A DNA stretch of 38,596 nt from the NCBI GenBank assembly GCA_018971105.1, contig JAGWVB010000007.1:1-38596 (forward strand), in the 5' to 3' direction. Origin of the DNA: Burkholderiales bacterium (GTDB taxonomy: Bacteria > Pseudomonadota > Gammaproteobacteria > Burkholderiales > Burkholderiaceae_C). The notes beneath the pieces are model-generated. The model was not told the DNA's origin and searched no databases. It saw nothing but the letters and a program-made list of their open reading frames with translations. This document shows positions 1 through 9,149 of the stretch, piece after piece. The number at the start of each line of letters is the position of its first letter. The stretch's first letter is position 1. A program made the translations under genes and the position numbers.

Positions 1-1
1 G

Positions 2-376
2 CCGCTGATCATCAACGTCTGGGCCAGCTGGTGCGGCCCCTGCCGCGCCGAGACCGCCTCGCTCGAACGCCTGGCCTGGCGCGACGCGGCGCGCGGCATC
101 GTCGTGATCGGCATCTCGACCGACGACGAGCGCGAGCGCGCGCTGGCCTGGCTGCGGCAATCGAACGCGACCTACAACCATTACATCGACCATCACCTCG
201 TGCTGGAGCACCTGCTCGGCGCGCGGCAGCTGCCGCTGACGGTGCTCGTCGATGCGCAGGGCCGCGTGCGCGCCCGGATCGTCGGTTCGCAGGACTGGGA
301 CTCGCCGCAGGCGCGCGCGCTGATCGAGCGCAGCATCGGCGCGGGGCGGCACGGTCTGGCCTCGCGCGGGCCCTGA
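2..376 (+). CDS. TlpA/thioredoxin-like protein, 5'-truncated
   Basis: The open frame enters from the left edge and ends at a TGA. The visible part begins with a thioredoxin-fold strand followed by the active-site motif WCGPC, so it should be a thiol-disulfide oxidoreductase of the TlpA/ResA type. Such proteins usually work in the periplasm on cytochrome c maturation or redox defence. Further on, QLPLTVLVDAQGRV matches the cis-proline strand of the fold (LPLT) followed by the usual D-x-x-G-R turn. About 124 residues are visible; the signal or membrane anchor that would show its location lies outside the window. The fold call is firm and the cellular role is not. Confidence 0.82.
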   Translation, partial: PLIINVWASWCGPCRAETASLERLAWRDAARGIVVIGISTDDERERALAWLRQSNATYNHYIDHHLVLEHLLGARQLPLTVLVDAQGRVRARIVGSQDWDSPQARALIERSIGAGRHGLASRGP

Positions 377-429
377 GCCGGAAGCGCGGCCGGCGCCGGC
401 CGGCTCCCGGCGCGGGGAGCGCTGTCGCG

Positions 430-948
430 TCAATCCAGGAGCGGCGCGCGCGCGTCCGAGCTCGCCATCAGCTCCGCTTCGGGCATCGCCATGCCCACCA
501 GCCAGCGCCGGATCAGCGCACACGCCTCGGGATCGAGCCCGGCCATCATGGCCGCCTCGAGCGCCTGCACCTCGGCGCGGCAGTGCGACAGCCGGGCGCG
601 GCCCTCGCCGGTGAGATCGAGCCGGCGGATGCGGCCGTGCCCGGGATGTTCGGTACGGGCGAGCAGCCCGTCGCGTTCGAGGTTGCCCACGATCACGCAC
701 ACGGTCTGCGGCGTGAGCAGCGTCAGGCGCGCGAGATCGGCGCCGTAGACGCCCGGGTAGGCGTCCAGCATGGTCAGCACGGTGAATTGCGGCAGCGTGA
801 TCCCGGCCGGCGCCAGGACATGTTCCATGCGGATGCGGTGCGCCGCACAAGCCTGTCGAAAGAGGTAACCGATGCGGCCGTCGACCCCGCGCCTGCCTTC
901 GCCGACACCGGGTATGCAAGGGCCGGCAGCGTCGTTGGAGCCTGTCAT
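430..948 (-). CDS. MarR-family transcriptional regulator
   Basis: Small regulator of 172 residues. The middle part (PQFTVLTMLDAYPG, then ADLARLTLLTPQTVCVIVGNLERDGLL) is the MarR winged helix-turn-helix, followed by the wing (RTEHPGHGRIRRLDLTGEG) and C-terminal dimerisation helices. I chose the ATG at 948. A longer in-frame start would run through the intergenic palindromes and into the divergent transporter gene. The gene is divergent from a Bcr/CflA-type exporter that starts 55 bp away, the classic layout in which a MarR protein represses an efflux pump and itself until a ligand releases it. The ligand is unknown. Family assignment is from motifs; control of the neighbour is inferred from layout. 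Confidence 0.85.
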   Translation of the reverse strand: MTGSNDAAGPCIPGVGEGRRGVDGRIGYLFRQACAAHRIRMEHVLAPAGITLPQFTVLTMLDAYPGVYGADLARLTLLTPQTVCVIVGNLERDGLLARTEHPGHGRIRRLDLTGEGRARLSHCRAEVQALEAAMMAGLDPEACALIRRWLVGMAMPEAELMASSDARAPLLD

Positions 949-953
949 GTTAG

Positions 954-983
954 AGTTCGAACAACTTGATTCATCGAATTCGA
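954..983. promoter_or_regulatory. Palindromes between marR-like gene and MFS gene, candidate MarR operator
   Basis: The 55-bp divergent gap is unusually AT-rich for this window. It holds two perfect palindromes, GTTCGAAC (955-962) and TCGAATTCGA (974-983), about two helical turns apart. Both share a TTCGA core. This is what a dimeric MarR repressor controlling both genes would use. No strong sigma70 boxes are evident, so the promoter positions are not called. Confidence 0.5.
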
Positions 984-1003
984 ATAATAAACCCTGGACC
1001 TCC

Positions 1004-2230
1004 ATGAAGCGCATCACTGAAGCCAACGCCGGATTCGGCGTGCTGCTCGCCTTTTTGGTGATCCCGATGTCGGGCCTGGCGACCGACATCTACCTGCCCT
1101 CGCTGCCGGCCATGGCCGAGAACCTGCACGTCACGCCGCATGGCGTGCAGTTCAGCCTGACGCTGTTCCTGATCGGCTATGGCCTCGGCCAGCTGTTCGT
1201 CGGCAACCTGCTGGACAGCTACGGGCGCTACCCGATCCTGTTGATCTCGCTCCTGCTCGTCGGCCTGAGCAGCGAAGCGATCGCCCTCACCGACAGCGTC
1301 GCCGCGCTGAATGCGCTGCGCCTGGTCCAGGGCCTGCTCGTGGCCGTGGCCGTGGTGGCCAAGCGCACCTTCTTCGTCGATGTCTTCGACGGCCACCGGC
1401 TGCGCCGCTATCTCGCGAGCGTGACCATCGTCTGGTCCATGGGGCCCATCGTGGCGCCGTTCATCGGCGGCTACCTGCAGACCGGCTTCGGCTGGCGCGC
1501 CAACTTCCATTTCCTCGCGCTCTACGCCTGGGCCGTGCTGGTGCTCGAACTGTGGCAGGGCGGCGAGACGCTGCGCGAGCCGCACCCGTTCCACATCCCC
1601 AGCATCCTGCGGCGCTATCGCGAGTTGATGACGCACGGGCCGTTCATGCGCGGGGTCATCAACGTCGGGCTGCCCTACAGCAGCGTGCTGTCGTTCAGCA
1701 TGGTGGCGCCGTTCATCATCGAGCATGTGTACGGCATGAACCCGCATGTGACGGGCTTCGCGTCGCTGGCGATGGGGCTGGCCTGGATGAGCGGCGGCTT
1801 CATCGCGCGCTCGCAATTGCACCGCCCGCTGAGCGAGAAGCATGGCCGCGCGGTGACGCTGATGCTCCTGGTCTCGGCCCTGATGCTGGCCGTCTCGTGG
1901 CGCTACGCCAACCTCTACACCCTGGTCGCCTTCGCCTTTCTCGTGCACGTGACCTGCGGCGCGGTGTTCAACATCTATTTCTCCGAGTGCCTGGGCATGT
2001 TTCCCAAGTTCGCCGGACTGTCGGGCGGTCTCACCGGCGGGATCGCGTTCATGCTGACCTCGATGCTGAGTTACGCCGCGGTGGCGGGCCTGCATGTGCA
2101 GACCCAGCGCGGCCTGGCCATGGTCTATCTCGTGTTCGCGCTCGCCCTGGCAGGCATGTGGCTCTGGGGCCGGCGACCCGACCCCGGCGCCGTCGCCCCG
2201 CGCGCGGACGCGGCCCTCGATCGCCGCTAG
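1004..2230 (+). CDS. MFS transporter, Bcr/CflA drug-resistance type
   Basis: A 408-residue inner-membrane protein with about twelve hydrophobic segments. The N-terminus has the Bcr/CflA signature region: ATDIYLPSLPAMAENL after helix 1, then QFSLTLFLIGYGLGQL and the loop 2-3 motif DSYGRYPIL. These proton-driven carriers export antibiotics such as bicyclomycin or chloramphenicol, and sometimes amino acids or purines. The start at 1004 begins MKRITEANAG just before helix 1; an in-frame upstream start at 872 would overlap the divergent regulator. The gene ends with TAG directly abutting the stop of the convergent kinase gene (TAGCTA), so no terminator lies between them. Substrate is unknown; the adjacent MarR gene suggests inducible efflux. 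Confidence 0.85.
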   Translation: MKRITEANAGFGVLLAFLVIPMSGLATDIYLPSLPAMAENLHVTPHGVQFSLTLFLIGYGLGQLFVGNLLDSYGRYPILLISLLLVGLSSEAIALTDSVAALNALRLVQGLLVAVAVVAKRTFFVDVFDGHRLRRYLASVTIVWSMGPIVAPFIGGYLQTGFGWRANFHFLALYAWAVLVLELWQGGETLREPHPFHIPSILRRYRELMTHGPFMRGVINVGLPYSSVLSFSMVAPFIIEHVYGMNPHVTGFASLAMGLAWMSGGFIARSQLHRPLSEKHGRAVTLMLLVSALMLAVSWRYANLYTLVAFAFLVHVTCGAVFNIYFSECLGMFPKFAGLSGGLTGGIAFMLTSMLSYAAVAGLHVQTQRGLAMVYLVFALALAGMWLWGRRPDPGAVAPRADAALDRR

Positions 2231-4480
2231 CTAACCGGCCGGCCGCTCGCGGCGCGGCGCGACGGCGCCGCCGCGCGCCTGCCAGGCGGCTTCCAGCCGG
2301 CTCCAGGCGCCGCGCAACTGGGCCGGCCAGTCGTCCTGCGCGGGCGTGCCGCGGCGCAGCGCGGTCTCGAACCGGGCCGCGAGCGCCGAAAATTCCAGCG
2401 CGCCCACCTGCGCGCTGGACGACTTCAGCATGTGCAGCAGGCGCTGCGCCTGCGCCGCATCGCCGGCGGCCAGCGCGGCCTCGACCTGGCTCAGGTTGGC
2501 GGCCCCGGTGGACGCGAACAGCGCGCGCAGTTCCTCGGCGAAACCGGGCCGGCGGCCGTCCGCCACCGCCGACAGCGACTGCAGCACCGCCGGGTCGAAG
2601 ACGAAGGCATCGCCCGCATCGGCTGCGTCCGGGCGCGGCGGCTGCGCGGCCGGCGCGGGAGCCGCCGGCCCAGCCTGCAGCGCCGGCCCCAGGTGCCGAT
2701 GCAGGGCGGCGTACAGCGCCGTCGCGGTGATGGGCTTGGCGACATAGCCGTCCATCCCGGCATCGGTGCAACGCTGGCGATCCTCGGCCATCACGTTTGC
2801 CGTGAGGGCGACGATGGGGATGCGCGGACCCTGGGGCCGCGCGGCGCGGATGCGTCGCGTCGCCTCGTAGCCGTCCATCACCGGCATCTGGCAATCCATC
2901 AACACCAGATCGAATTCGCCCTCCTGCATCGCCGCCAGGGCGGCGGCGCCGTTGTCGACCAGCTGCACCTTCAGGCCCTGGCGCTCGAGCATCGCGCACA
3001 CGACCTGCTGGTTGATCGGGTTGTCCTCGGCGACGAGGATGCGCGCGCCGCGCATCGGCTGGCCGACGGCACCGGGCCCGCGGGCGGGCGCGGCCACGGG
3101 GCCGGCGGCGACCTCGAAAGGCAGGTCGAACCAGAACCGGCTGCCGACGCCGGGCCGGCTCTCGACCTCGATGCTGCCGCCCATCAGTTCGACGAGGTTC
3201 TTGCAGATCACCAGGCCGAGGCCGCTGCCGCCGAAGCGGCGCGTGGTCGACGCATCGGCCTGCGTGAAGCGCTGGAACAGCAGCGGCAGGATCTCGGGCG
3301 CGATGCCGACGCCGGTGTCGCACACCTCCACGCGCAACCAGCGGCGCGCGTCGCCGGGCGGTCCCTCGATGGCCTGGCTGCCGAGCGTGATCCGACCCCG
3401 CTCGGTGAACTTGATCGCGTTGCCCAGCAGGTTGGTCACCACCTGGCGGAAGCGCAGCGAATCGCCGCGCACGGCGGGGGCCGACTGCGCATCGAATCGG
3501 GTCACCAGCACCGTGCCCCGGGCCGCCGCCAGTTCGCGGTAGACCTCGACGATGTCGCCGAGCACGCGCGCCGGTTCGAAATCGATGTGCTCGATCTCGA
3601 CCTTGCCTTCCTCGATCTTGGCCAGGTCGAGGATGTCGCCCAGCAGGTCGTGCAGGGAGCGCGCGCCGAGCGCGATGGCATCGACATAACGCGCCTGTTC
3701 GGCATCCAGCCGCGTACCCTGCAACAACTCCGCCATGCCGAGCACCCCGTTCATCGGCGTGCGGATCTCGTGGCTCATATTGGCCAGGAAGCGCGTCTTG
3801 GCCAGGTTCGCATCGACCGCGAGCCGCCGCGCGCGCTCGCGCTCGGCGGCCACCGAGTCGCTTTCCAGGCGCAGGCGGGTCATCTCGGTCCAGCGCTCGT
3901 TGCTGCGCCAGCTCTCCTGCGCCAGCACGACGCCGTAGATGCACAGGCTGCCCACGACCACCCAGGGATCGGAGTAGCCGTTCCAGACCATCGACGCCAT
4001 GAGCGGCAGCAGCATGGTGCCGAAATTGACGACGGCCGTGCGAAAGCTGCTCACGAGCACGAACACGCCGATCGCCGTGATGCAGGTGACGCCGGCGAAC
4101 AGCAGCGCGCCCAGGCCGAGCGATTTCGTCGCCGGGATGAAGACGACGGAGATCACGCTCCAGCCGAGGTTGTCGAGCACGATGAAGGCGTCGAAGCGGG
4201 CGCGCCAGTAGGCGACGGGCCGCTTGCGTGACGCGGCGCGTTCGAAGCGGCGCGTCTCCCAGGAACGCAGGCCGCCGATGGCGATGCGGTAGGCGAGCCA
4301 GCCGATGACCCAGGCCGCCGACACGAGCCCCCACAGGGCATAGCTGATCACGATCGAGAACGCGACCGCGCCGACCTGCGGCATCGGCGCCAGGCGGTAG
4401 ATCGAACTCACGCGTTCGAACTCGATCTGGGCCTCGATGGCCGCAGACGACGGCGCGGCGGGGGACGGTTCGAGCGTCAA
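2231..4480 (-). CDS. Hybrid sensor histidine kinase with receiver and HPt domains
   Basis: About 749 residues if translation starts at the TTG at 4480. Domains in order: about five hydrophobic membrane segments (residues 35-190), a coiled linker, the HisKA box [18 protein letters not shown] with phospho-His 237, and an HATPase domain with N box ([12 protein letters not shown]), G1 (DTGVGI) and G2 (GGSGLGLVI). These are followed by a receiver with the acceptor Asp in [11 protein letters not shown] (D529) and the KPIT lysine, then a C-terminal HPt domain with [12 protein letters not shown] (H683). This is a complete BarA/EvgS-style phosphorelay, membrane bound, with no obvious periplasmic sensor, so a signal within the membrane is possible. 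No partner response regulator is adjacent. The start is uncertain: the frame stays open far upstream and an ATG at 4384 is an alternative. Confidence 0.88.
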   Translation of the reverse strand: MTLEPSPAAPSSAAIEAQIEFERVSSIYRLAPMPQVGAVAFSIVISYALWGLVSAAWVIGWLAYRIAIGGLRSWETRRFERAASRKRPVAYWRARFDAFIVLDNLGWSVISVVFIPATKSLGLGALLFAGVTCITAIGVFVLVSSFRTAVVNFGTMLLPLMASMVWNGYSDPWVVVGSLCIYGVVLAQESWRSNERWTEMTRLRLESDSVAAERERARRLAVDANLAKTRFLANMSHEIRTPMNGVLGMAELLQGTRLDAEQARYVDAIALGARSLHDLLGDILDLAKIEEGKVEIEHIDFEPARVLGDIVEVYRELAAARGTVLVTRFDAQSAPAVRGDSLRFRQVVTNLLGNAIKFTERGRITLGSQAIEGPPGDARRWLRVEVCDTGVGIAPEILPLLFQRFTQADASTTRRFGGSGLGLVICKNLVELMGGSIEVESRPGVGSRFWFDLPFEVAAGPVAAPARGPGAVGQPMRGARILVAEDNPINQQVVCAMLERQGLKVQLVDNGAAALAAMQEGEFDLVLMDCQMPVMDGYEATRRIRAARPQGPRIPIVALTANVMAEDRQRCTDAGMDGYVAKPITATALYAALHRHLGPALQAGPAAPAPAAQPPRPDAADAGDAFVFDPAVLQSLSAVADGRRPGFAEELRALFASTGAANLSQVEAALAAGDAAQAQRLLHMLKSSSAQVGALEFSALAARFETALRRGTPAQDDWPAQLRGAWSRLEAAWQARGGAVAPRRERPAG

Positions 4481-5050
4481 GGCCGGGCCCCTCCCGGCGC
4501 CAGGATCGGAGCGCGGATCACGCAGGCCTGCGGCAGCGCTCGGCGCGGGCGCGCACAGGCACGCCGCGCCGGCGCGCCCTGGGGTTCGGATGAACGGGAT
4601 CCTGCATGCGGTGTCGGACGGTGCTGATCCGTCCTGTGCTTCGTCGTACGGCCCTCGCCTGATGCCCTCGCGTACTTCCCTCGCGTACTTCCCTCGCGTA
4701 CTTCCCTCGCGTACTTCCCTCGCGTACTTCCCTCTCGTACGGCTCTCGAGCCGCGGCTTTCGCAGCCTGTTTATCGACCCTCCCGGCCGCGATCTGCGGT
4801 CGCCGGCCCTCGCGCGCGCGGGATGCGCGCAGGCCGGTGCTCCGGGTGAGGAATTGTGCACAAACGAAGACCGCGTCAGGCATGCCGCGCCGCGCCCGGC
4901 GGGCCACGCGGCCCGGCAACGCGGCCGCGCGCACCGGTCGGCCAGGCTCCGGTCGCCGGCACGGACCGGCCCGGCCCCGCCAGGGGACCGCTCAGGCCGG
5001 GCATGCCGGGCCTGCCCGGCCTGCGGCGGATCCCGTGGCAAATTCCGGCC
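4481..5050. other. Gene-free stretch between kinase and tcuR
   Basis: I see no convincing gene here. The kinase frame stays open through it only because the DNA is GC-rich and the tandem repeat at 4665-4740 contains no stop in any frame. The right half (4890-5050) is extremely GC-rich and simple in composition. Promoters of the divergent kinase and tcuR genes must lie here, but no clear sigma70 boxes are visible. Confidence 0.6.
4665..4740. repeat. 13-bp tandem repeat, five perfect copies plus one degenerate
   Basis: The unit CCCTCGCGTACTT is repeated exactly five times head to tail (4665-4729), followed by a sixth, degenerate copy ending CTCTCGTAC at 4740. A related CGTAC-containing stretch lies just upstream around 4645. 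The unit length is not a multiple of three and no gene covers it, so this is a non-coding minisatellite, possibly variable in copy number. It lies between the divergent kinase and tcuR genes. Confidence 0.92.
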
Positions 5051-5977
5051 ATGGAACTTCGCCAGCTGCGCTACTTCGTCAAGGTCGTCGAGCAAGGCAG
5101 CTTCAGCCAGGCTGCCGCCGCGCTGGGCGTCGTCACCTCGGCCCTGAGCCAGCAGATCAGCCGCCTCGAGGGCGAGCTCTGCACCCGGCTGCTGCAGCGC
5201 ACGTCCAAGGGCGTGCTGCCGACCGAGGCCGGCCTGGCCTTCTGGCGCCAGGCCCAGCTCGCGCTGCGTCACGCCGACCATGCCGTGCGGGCCGCGCAGC
5301 AGGCGCGGCTGTCGGGTCACGCCAGCGTCGGCCTGGCGCCCTCGACGGCGAGCGTGCTCGGCCTGGCGCTGATGGCGGCGATGCGGGCGCGCTACCCCGA
5401 GGTGCGGCTGCACCTGGTCGAAAGCCTGTCGGGCCACCTGGGGCGGATGCTGGCGGCGCGCCAGCTCGACCTCGCCGTGATGTTCCAGGTCGAGCCGGCG
5501 CAGGGCTGGAGCGTCGTGCCGCTGCTGCAGGAGCGGCTGTACGCGATGGGCCGGCGCGGCCTGCCGGGCCTGCCGACCGGCGCGCGCACCCGCATCGAGC
5601 AGCTGACCGAATTGCCGCTCATCCTGCCCAGCGGCCCGCACGGCCTGCGCGCCCTGGTCGACCAGGCCTTCGCCCGCGCCCGCTGCACGCCCCGGGTGGT
5701 GGCGGAGATCGACGGCCTGGCGCTGCTGATGGACGCCGTCTCGGCCGGCCTGGGCGCGACGATCCAGCCCGGCGCGGCCACGCTGCGCCTGCGCGGCGAC
5801 GACGTGGCCTGGGCCCGGATCGGCAATGCGCAGGCGCGCCGGCCGAACCTGCTCGTGAGCCTGTCGGACGACGAACTGTCGCCGGCCGCGCTCGCCACCC
5901 GCGTCGTGCTGACCGAGGTCGCGCGCGCGCTGGTGGCCGAGGGACGCTGGATCGGCGCCTCGTTTCACGAATCCTGA
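5051..5977 (+). CDS. tcuR: LysR-type regulator, TcuR-like
   Basis: A 308-residue LysR-type regulator. Residues 1-60 are the winged HTH ([20 protein letters not shown], then [17 protein letters not shown]), followed by the linker helix and the periplasmic-binding-protein-like effector domain. The start at 5051 gives the canonical [10 protein letters not shown]-terminus. It lies 76 bp upstream of tcuA in the same orientation. In Salmonella, TcuR activates tcuABC in response to tricarballylate, and the adjacency to tcuA and tcuB homologues is the main reason for the name. LysR proteins usually act on a divergent promoter; here the catabolic genes follow in the same direction, so activation from the short gap at 5978-6053 is inferred. 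Confidence 0.8.
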   Translation: MELRQLRYFVKVVEQGSFSQAAAALGVVTSALSQQISRLEGELCTRLLQRTSKGVLPTEAGLAFWRQAQLALRHADHAVRAAQQARLSGHASVGLAPSTASVLGLALMAAMRARYPEVRLHLVESLSGHLGRMLAARQLDLAVMFQVEPAQGWSVVPLLQERLYAMGRRGLPGLPTGARTRIEQLTELPLILPSGPHGLRALVDQAFARARCTPRVVAEIDGLALLMDAVSAGLGATIQPGAATLRLRGDDVAWARIGNAQARRPNLLVSLSDDELSPAALATRVVLTEVARALVAEGRWIGASFHES

Positions 5978-6053
5978 AACCCCCTTGCCGCGCCCGCGCT
6001 GGCGCCCGGCTGGCCCGCTGCCTACAGTGCGGCCAGCTCGAAGGAGGCTCGCA

Positions 6054-7487
6054 GTGGTGGATGTCCTGGTGATCGGCGGCGGCAACGCGGCCTTGTGCGC
6101 CGCGCTGACGGCGCGCGAGGCCGGCGCCAGCGTGCTGCTGCTCGAGGCCGCGCCGCAGGCCTGGCGCGGCGGCAACTCGATGCATGTGCGCAATCTGCGC
6201 TGCATGCACGAGGCGCCGCAGGACGTGCTGATCGAGGCCTACCCGGAGGAGGAGTACTGGCAGGACCTGCTCAAGGTCACCGGCGGCAGGACCGACGAGA
6301 CGCTGGCGCGCCTCGTGATCCGCGCCTCGGCCACCTGCCGGCCCTGGATGCAGTCGCATGGCGTGCACTTCCAGCCCCCGCTGTCGGGCGCGCTGCACGT
6401 GGCGCGCACCAATGCGTTCTTCATGGGCGGCGGCAAGGCCTTGGTGAACGCCTATTACCGCAGCGCGCAGCGGCTGGGCGTGCGGCTGCGCTACGAGGCG
6501 CCGGTCGAGCGCATCGAGCTCGACGGCGAGCGCTTCGCCGCCGCCTGGGTCGGCGCCGAGCGCATCCCGGCCCGCAGCTGCGTGCTGGCCGCGGGCGGCT
6601 TCGAATCGAACCGCGCCTGGCTGCGCGCCGCCTGGGGCCGCAACGCGCGCGGCGAATGGCCCGCCGACCGGTTCCTCATCCGCGGCACGCGCTACAACAC
6701 CGGCGTGCTGCTCGAACAGATGATGGCGCTGGGCGCGGACACCGTCGGCGACCCGACCCAGGCCCACATGGTGGCGATCGATGCCCGCGCCCCGCAGTAC
6801 GACGGCGGCATCTGCACGCGGCTGGACTGCGTCTCGCTCGGCGTCGTGCTCAACCGCGACGCCGAGCGCTTCTACGACGAGGGCGAGGACTTCTGGCCCA
6901 AGCGCTACGCGATCTGGGGCCGGCTGGTGGCGCAGCAGCCGGGGCAGATCGGCTACAGCATCATCGACGCCAAGGCGGTGGGCCGCTTCATGCCGCCGGT
7001 GTTCGAGGGCGTGCAGGCCGACAGCCTGCCCGGGCTGGCGGCCCGGCTCGGCCTGGATCCGGCGCGCTTCGCCCGCACCCTGGCCGCCTACAACGCGGCC
7101 TGCCGCGTCGGCCATTTCGACCACACCCGGCTCGACGACTGCCACACCGAGGGGCTGGCGCCGGCCAAGACGCATTGGGCGCTGCCGATCGACACGCCAC
7201 CGTTCTACGGCTATGCGCTGCGCCCGGGCGTGACCTTCACCTACCTGGGCCTGAAGGTCGGCGCCGCCAGCGCGGTGCAGTTCGGCGGCCGGCCGAGCGC
7301 GAACCTGTTCGTCGCCGGCGAGATGATGGCCGGCAACGTGCTGGGACAGGGCTACACGGCCGGCGTCGGCATGTCCATCGGCACGGCCTTCGGCCGCATT
7401 GCCGGCACCCGGGCCGCGGCGGCCGCCGGCCACCAGGGTCGCAGTTCAGGAGGCGTCGATGTCACCGCTCGAATCACTGGTCGCTGA
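6054..7487 (+). CDS. tcuA: FAD-dependent tricarballylate dehydrogenase TcuA
   Basis: A 477-residue flavoprotein of the fumarate reductase/succinate dehydrogenase family. The N-terminal dinucleotide fold ([18 protein letters not shown]) binds FAD. The C-terminal block [20 protein letters not shown] is typical of TcuA and its relatives. It should oxidise tricarballylate to cis-aconitate, passing electrons to TcuB. Translation starts at the GTG at 6054, six bases after AAGGAGG (6041-6047). The 3' end overlaps tcuB by 29 bp, indicating coupled expression. Related flavoproteins oxidise other succinate-like acids, so the exact substrate is inferred from the tcuR-tcuA-tcuB context. Confidence 0.87.
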   Translation: MVDVLVIGGGNAALCAALTAREAGASVLLLEAAPQAWRGGNSMHVRNLRCMHEAPQDVLIEAYPEEEYWQDLLKVTGGRTDETLARLVIRASATCRPWMQSHGVHFQPPLSGALHVARTNAFFMGGGKALVNAYYRSAQRLGVRLRYEAPVERIELDGERFAAAWVGAERIPARSCVLAAGGFESNRAWLRAAWGRNARGEWPADRFLIRGTRYNTGVLLEQMMALGADTVGDPTQAHMVAIDARAPQYDGGICTRLDCVSLGVVLNRDAERFYDEGEDFWPKRYAIWGRLVAQQPGQIGYSIIDAKAVGRFMPPVFEGVQADSLPGLAARLGLDPARFARTLAAYNAACRVGHFDHTRLDDCHTEGLAPAKTHWALPIDTPPFYGYALRPGVTFTYLGLKVGAASAVQFGGRPSANLFVAGEMMAGNVLGQGYTAGVGMSIGTAFGRIAGTRAAAAAGHQGRSSGGVDVTARITGR

Positions 7488-8655
7488 AGCCGCCGCCCTG
7501 GGCGACGGCCAGCCGGGCGCGCAGGGCGCGGCCCCGGTGCGCGCCGCCACGGCGGCTGAATCCGAAGTCGCCCGGGTGCTGCAGATCTGCAATGCCTGCC
7601 GCTATTGCGAGGGCTATTGCGCCGTGTTCCCGGCGATGACGCGCAGGCTGGCGTTCAGCGCCGCCGACGCCCATTTCCTGGCCAACCTGTGCCACCACTG
7701 CGGCGCCTGCCTCCACGCCTGCCAGTACGCACCGCCGCACGAGTTCGCGGTCAACGTGCCGCAGGCCATGGCCCGCGTGCGCGGCCAGACCTATGCCGAC
7801 TACGCCTGGCCGCCGGCCCTGGGCCGGCTCTACCGGCGCAACGGCCTGGTGCTGGCGGCGGCGCTGGCCGGCGCCCTGGCGCTGTTCCTGCTGCTGGCGC
7901 TGCTGCGCCGGGGCGGGTTGGATGCGCTGGGGCAGCCCGCGGGCGCTGCCGGCCTGTACGCCGTGTTTCCGCATGGGCTGATGGTGGCGCTGTTCGCGCC
8001 TGTGCTGGGCTGGGCGGTGCTCGCGCTGACGCTGGGCCTGCGCCGCTTCTGGCGCGGCCAGGCCCCCGGCAGCGCCGGCCTGCCCGCGCTCGCCGAAGCC
8101 GGCGGCCACGCGCTGCGGCTGACCTACCTGGGCGGCGGCCATGGCGCCGGCTGCAACAACGAGGACGACGCTTACTCGCTGTGGCGCCGGCGCGCCCACC
8201 ACGCCACCTTCTACGGCTTCATGCTGTGCTTCGCCGCGACCAGCGTCGCCACGCTGTACCACTACGCCCTGGGCCGCGAGGCGCCTTACGCCTTCGACAG
8301 CCTGCCCAAGCTGCTGGGCATCGCCGGCGGCATCGGCCTCGCGCTGGGCAGCGCCGGCCTGGGCTGGCTGAACCTGCGCCGCCACCCGCTGCAAGGCGAG
8401 CCGACGCAGCGGCCGATGGACCGCGGCTTCATCGCGCTGCTGTTCCTCGTCGCCGTCAGCGGCCTCGCGCTGGCGGCCGGCCACGGCAGCGCCGCCTTCG
8501 TGGGCCTGCTGTGCCTGCACCTGGGGGCGGTGATGGCGCTGTTCGCGACCCTGCCTTACGGCAAGTTCGCGCACGGCCTGTATCGCGTCGCGGCGCTGTT
8601 GAAATGGTCGATCGAGAAGCGCCAGCCCAGCCGCTTGAAGCTGGCCGACGACTGA
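7459..8655 (+). CDS. tcuB: Tricarballylate utilization 4Fe-4S membrane protein TcuB
   Basis: A 398-residue protein with two cysteine clusters near the N-terminus, C44-C47-C50-C54 ([11 protein letters not shown]) and C78-C81-C84-C88 ([11 protein letters not shown]), each suited to a 4Fe-4S centre. The rest is membrane-embedded, with several hydrophobic helices and conserved histidines ([19 protein letters not shown]). In Salmonella, TcuB reoxidises the FADH2 of TcuA and delivers electrons to the quinone pool. The ATG at 7459 lies five bases after AGGAGG (7448-7453), inside the end of tcuA. No tcuC-type transporter follows directly; the nearest candidate is the MFS gene at 10223-11566 on the other strand. 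Confidence 0.88.
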   Translation: MSPLESLVAEAAALGDGQPGAQGAAPVRAATAAESEVARVLQICNACRYCEGYCAVFPAMTRRLAFSAADAHFLANLCHHCGACLHACQYAPPHEFAVNVPQAMARVRGQTYADYAWPPALGRLYRRNGLVLAAALAGALALFLLLALLRRGGLDALGQPAGAAGLYAVFPHGLMVALFAPVLGWAVLALTLGLRRFWRGQAPGSAGLPALAEAGGHALRLTYLGGGHGAGCNNEDDAYSLWRRRAHHATFYGFMLCFAATSVATLYHYALGREAPYAFDSLPKLLGIAGGIGLALGSAGLGWLNLRRHPLQGEPTQRPMDRGFIALLFLVAVSGLALAAGHGSAAFVGLLCLHLGAVMALFATLPYGKFAHGLYRVAALLKWSIEKRQPSRLKLADD

Positions 8656-8667
8656 GGATCAGGCGCG

Positions 8668-8712
8668 GCGCGGCCCGGCGCGGCCCGGCCCGGCCCGGCC
8701 CGGCCCGGCCCG
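8668..8712. repeat. CGGCC pentanucleotide tandem repeat
   Basis: After the tcuB stop, CGGCC is repeated six times in perfect tandem (8681-8710), preceded by degenerate GCGGC-type units. It is non-coding and followed by a short, less GC-rich segment before the next gene. It could slow transcription or vary in length by slippage. Confidence 0.8.
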
Positions 8713-8816
8713 CCATTCGACGATCGCGCCACGCAACGATTGTTGATGGTTTTGCAATGGACGCGGGCGCCCGCATCGCGCAGCATCCCGCTCCCCACAA
8801 CCCTCGCTTTGCGCCC

Positions 8817-9149
8817 ATGCCCGTGATCAAGATCTACGCCGATCCGCGTTGCGGCGGCGCTGCCGCCCCGCCTTTCGAGCCGGCCCTGGCCCGCCTCGCC
8901 GACGAGGCCGTGACGACGCTCGGCGCCGATCCCGATCTGGTGCAGATCCTGTGGATCGCCCCCCTCGCCCCGGTCCATGGCAGCCGGGTCTACGTCGAGG
9001 CGAATTTCCGCGCCAAGGAAACGCGCACGCCCGCGGCCGTCGAGCGCCTGATGGACGCCATCGACCGCTGCGTCCAGGCCTGCGTCGGCGAGCACCCGCG
9101 CATCCGCTGCTACGCCGAGGAGGCGGCCCACTTGTACGCGCGCCGATGA
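8817..9149 (+). CDS. Small protein, tautomerase-superfamily-like
   Basis: A 110-residue protein beginning MPVIKIYADP. A proline directly after the initiator Met, on a short beta strand, is the hallmark of the 4-oxalocrotonate tautomerase superfamily, where Pro-1 is the catalytic base. A helix containing VTTLGADPDLVQILW and the following strand (SRVYVEANFRAKETR) also fit that fold, and the length suits a double-unit member. The overall match is weak, so treat it as a conserved hypothetical with a plausible isomerase role. Its stop overlaps the start of the following esterase (ATGA), so the two are translationally coupled. It lies 161 bp after tcuB and may be part of the same operon. Confidence 0.6.
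   Translation: MPVIKIYADPRCGGAAAPPFEPALARLADEAVTTLGADPDLVQILWIAPLAPVHGSRVYVEANFRAKETRTPAAVERLMDAIDRCVQACVGEHPRIRCYAEEAAHLYARR

Noticed and set aside
4665-4740. CRISPR array
   Set aside because: Units are contiguous 13-mers without spacers and no cas genes are present.
4481-6205. Kinase frame open for another 575 codons upstream
   Set aside because: The extension crosses the tandem repeat and the antisense strand of tcuR, has no domain and reflects GC-rich DNA without stops.
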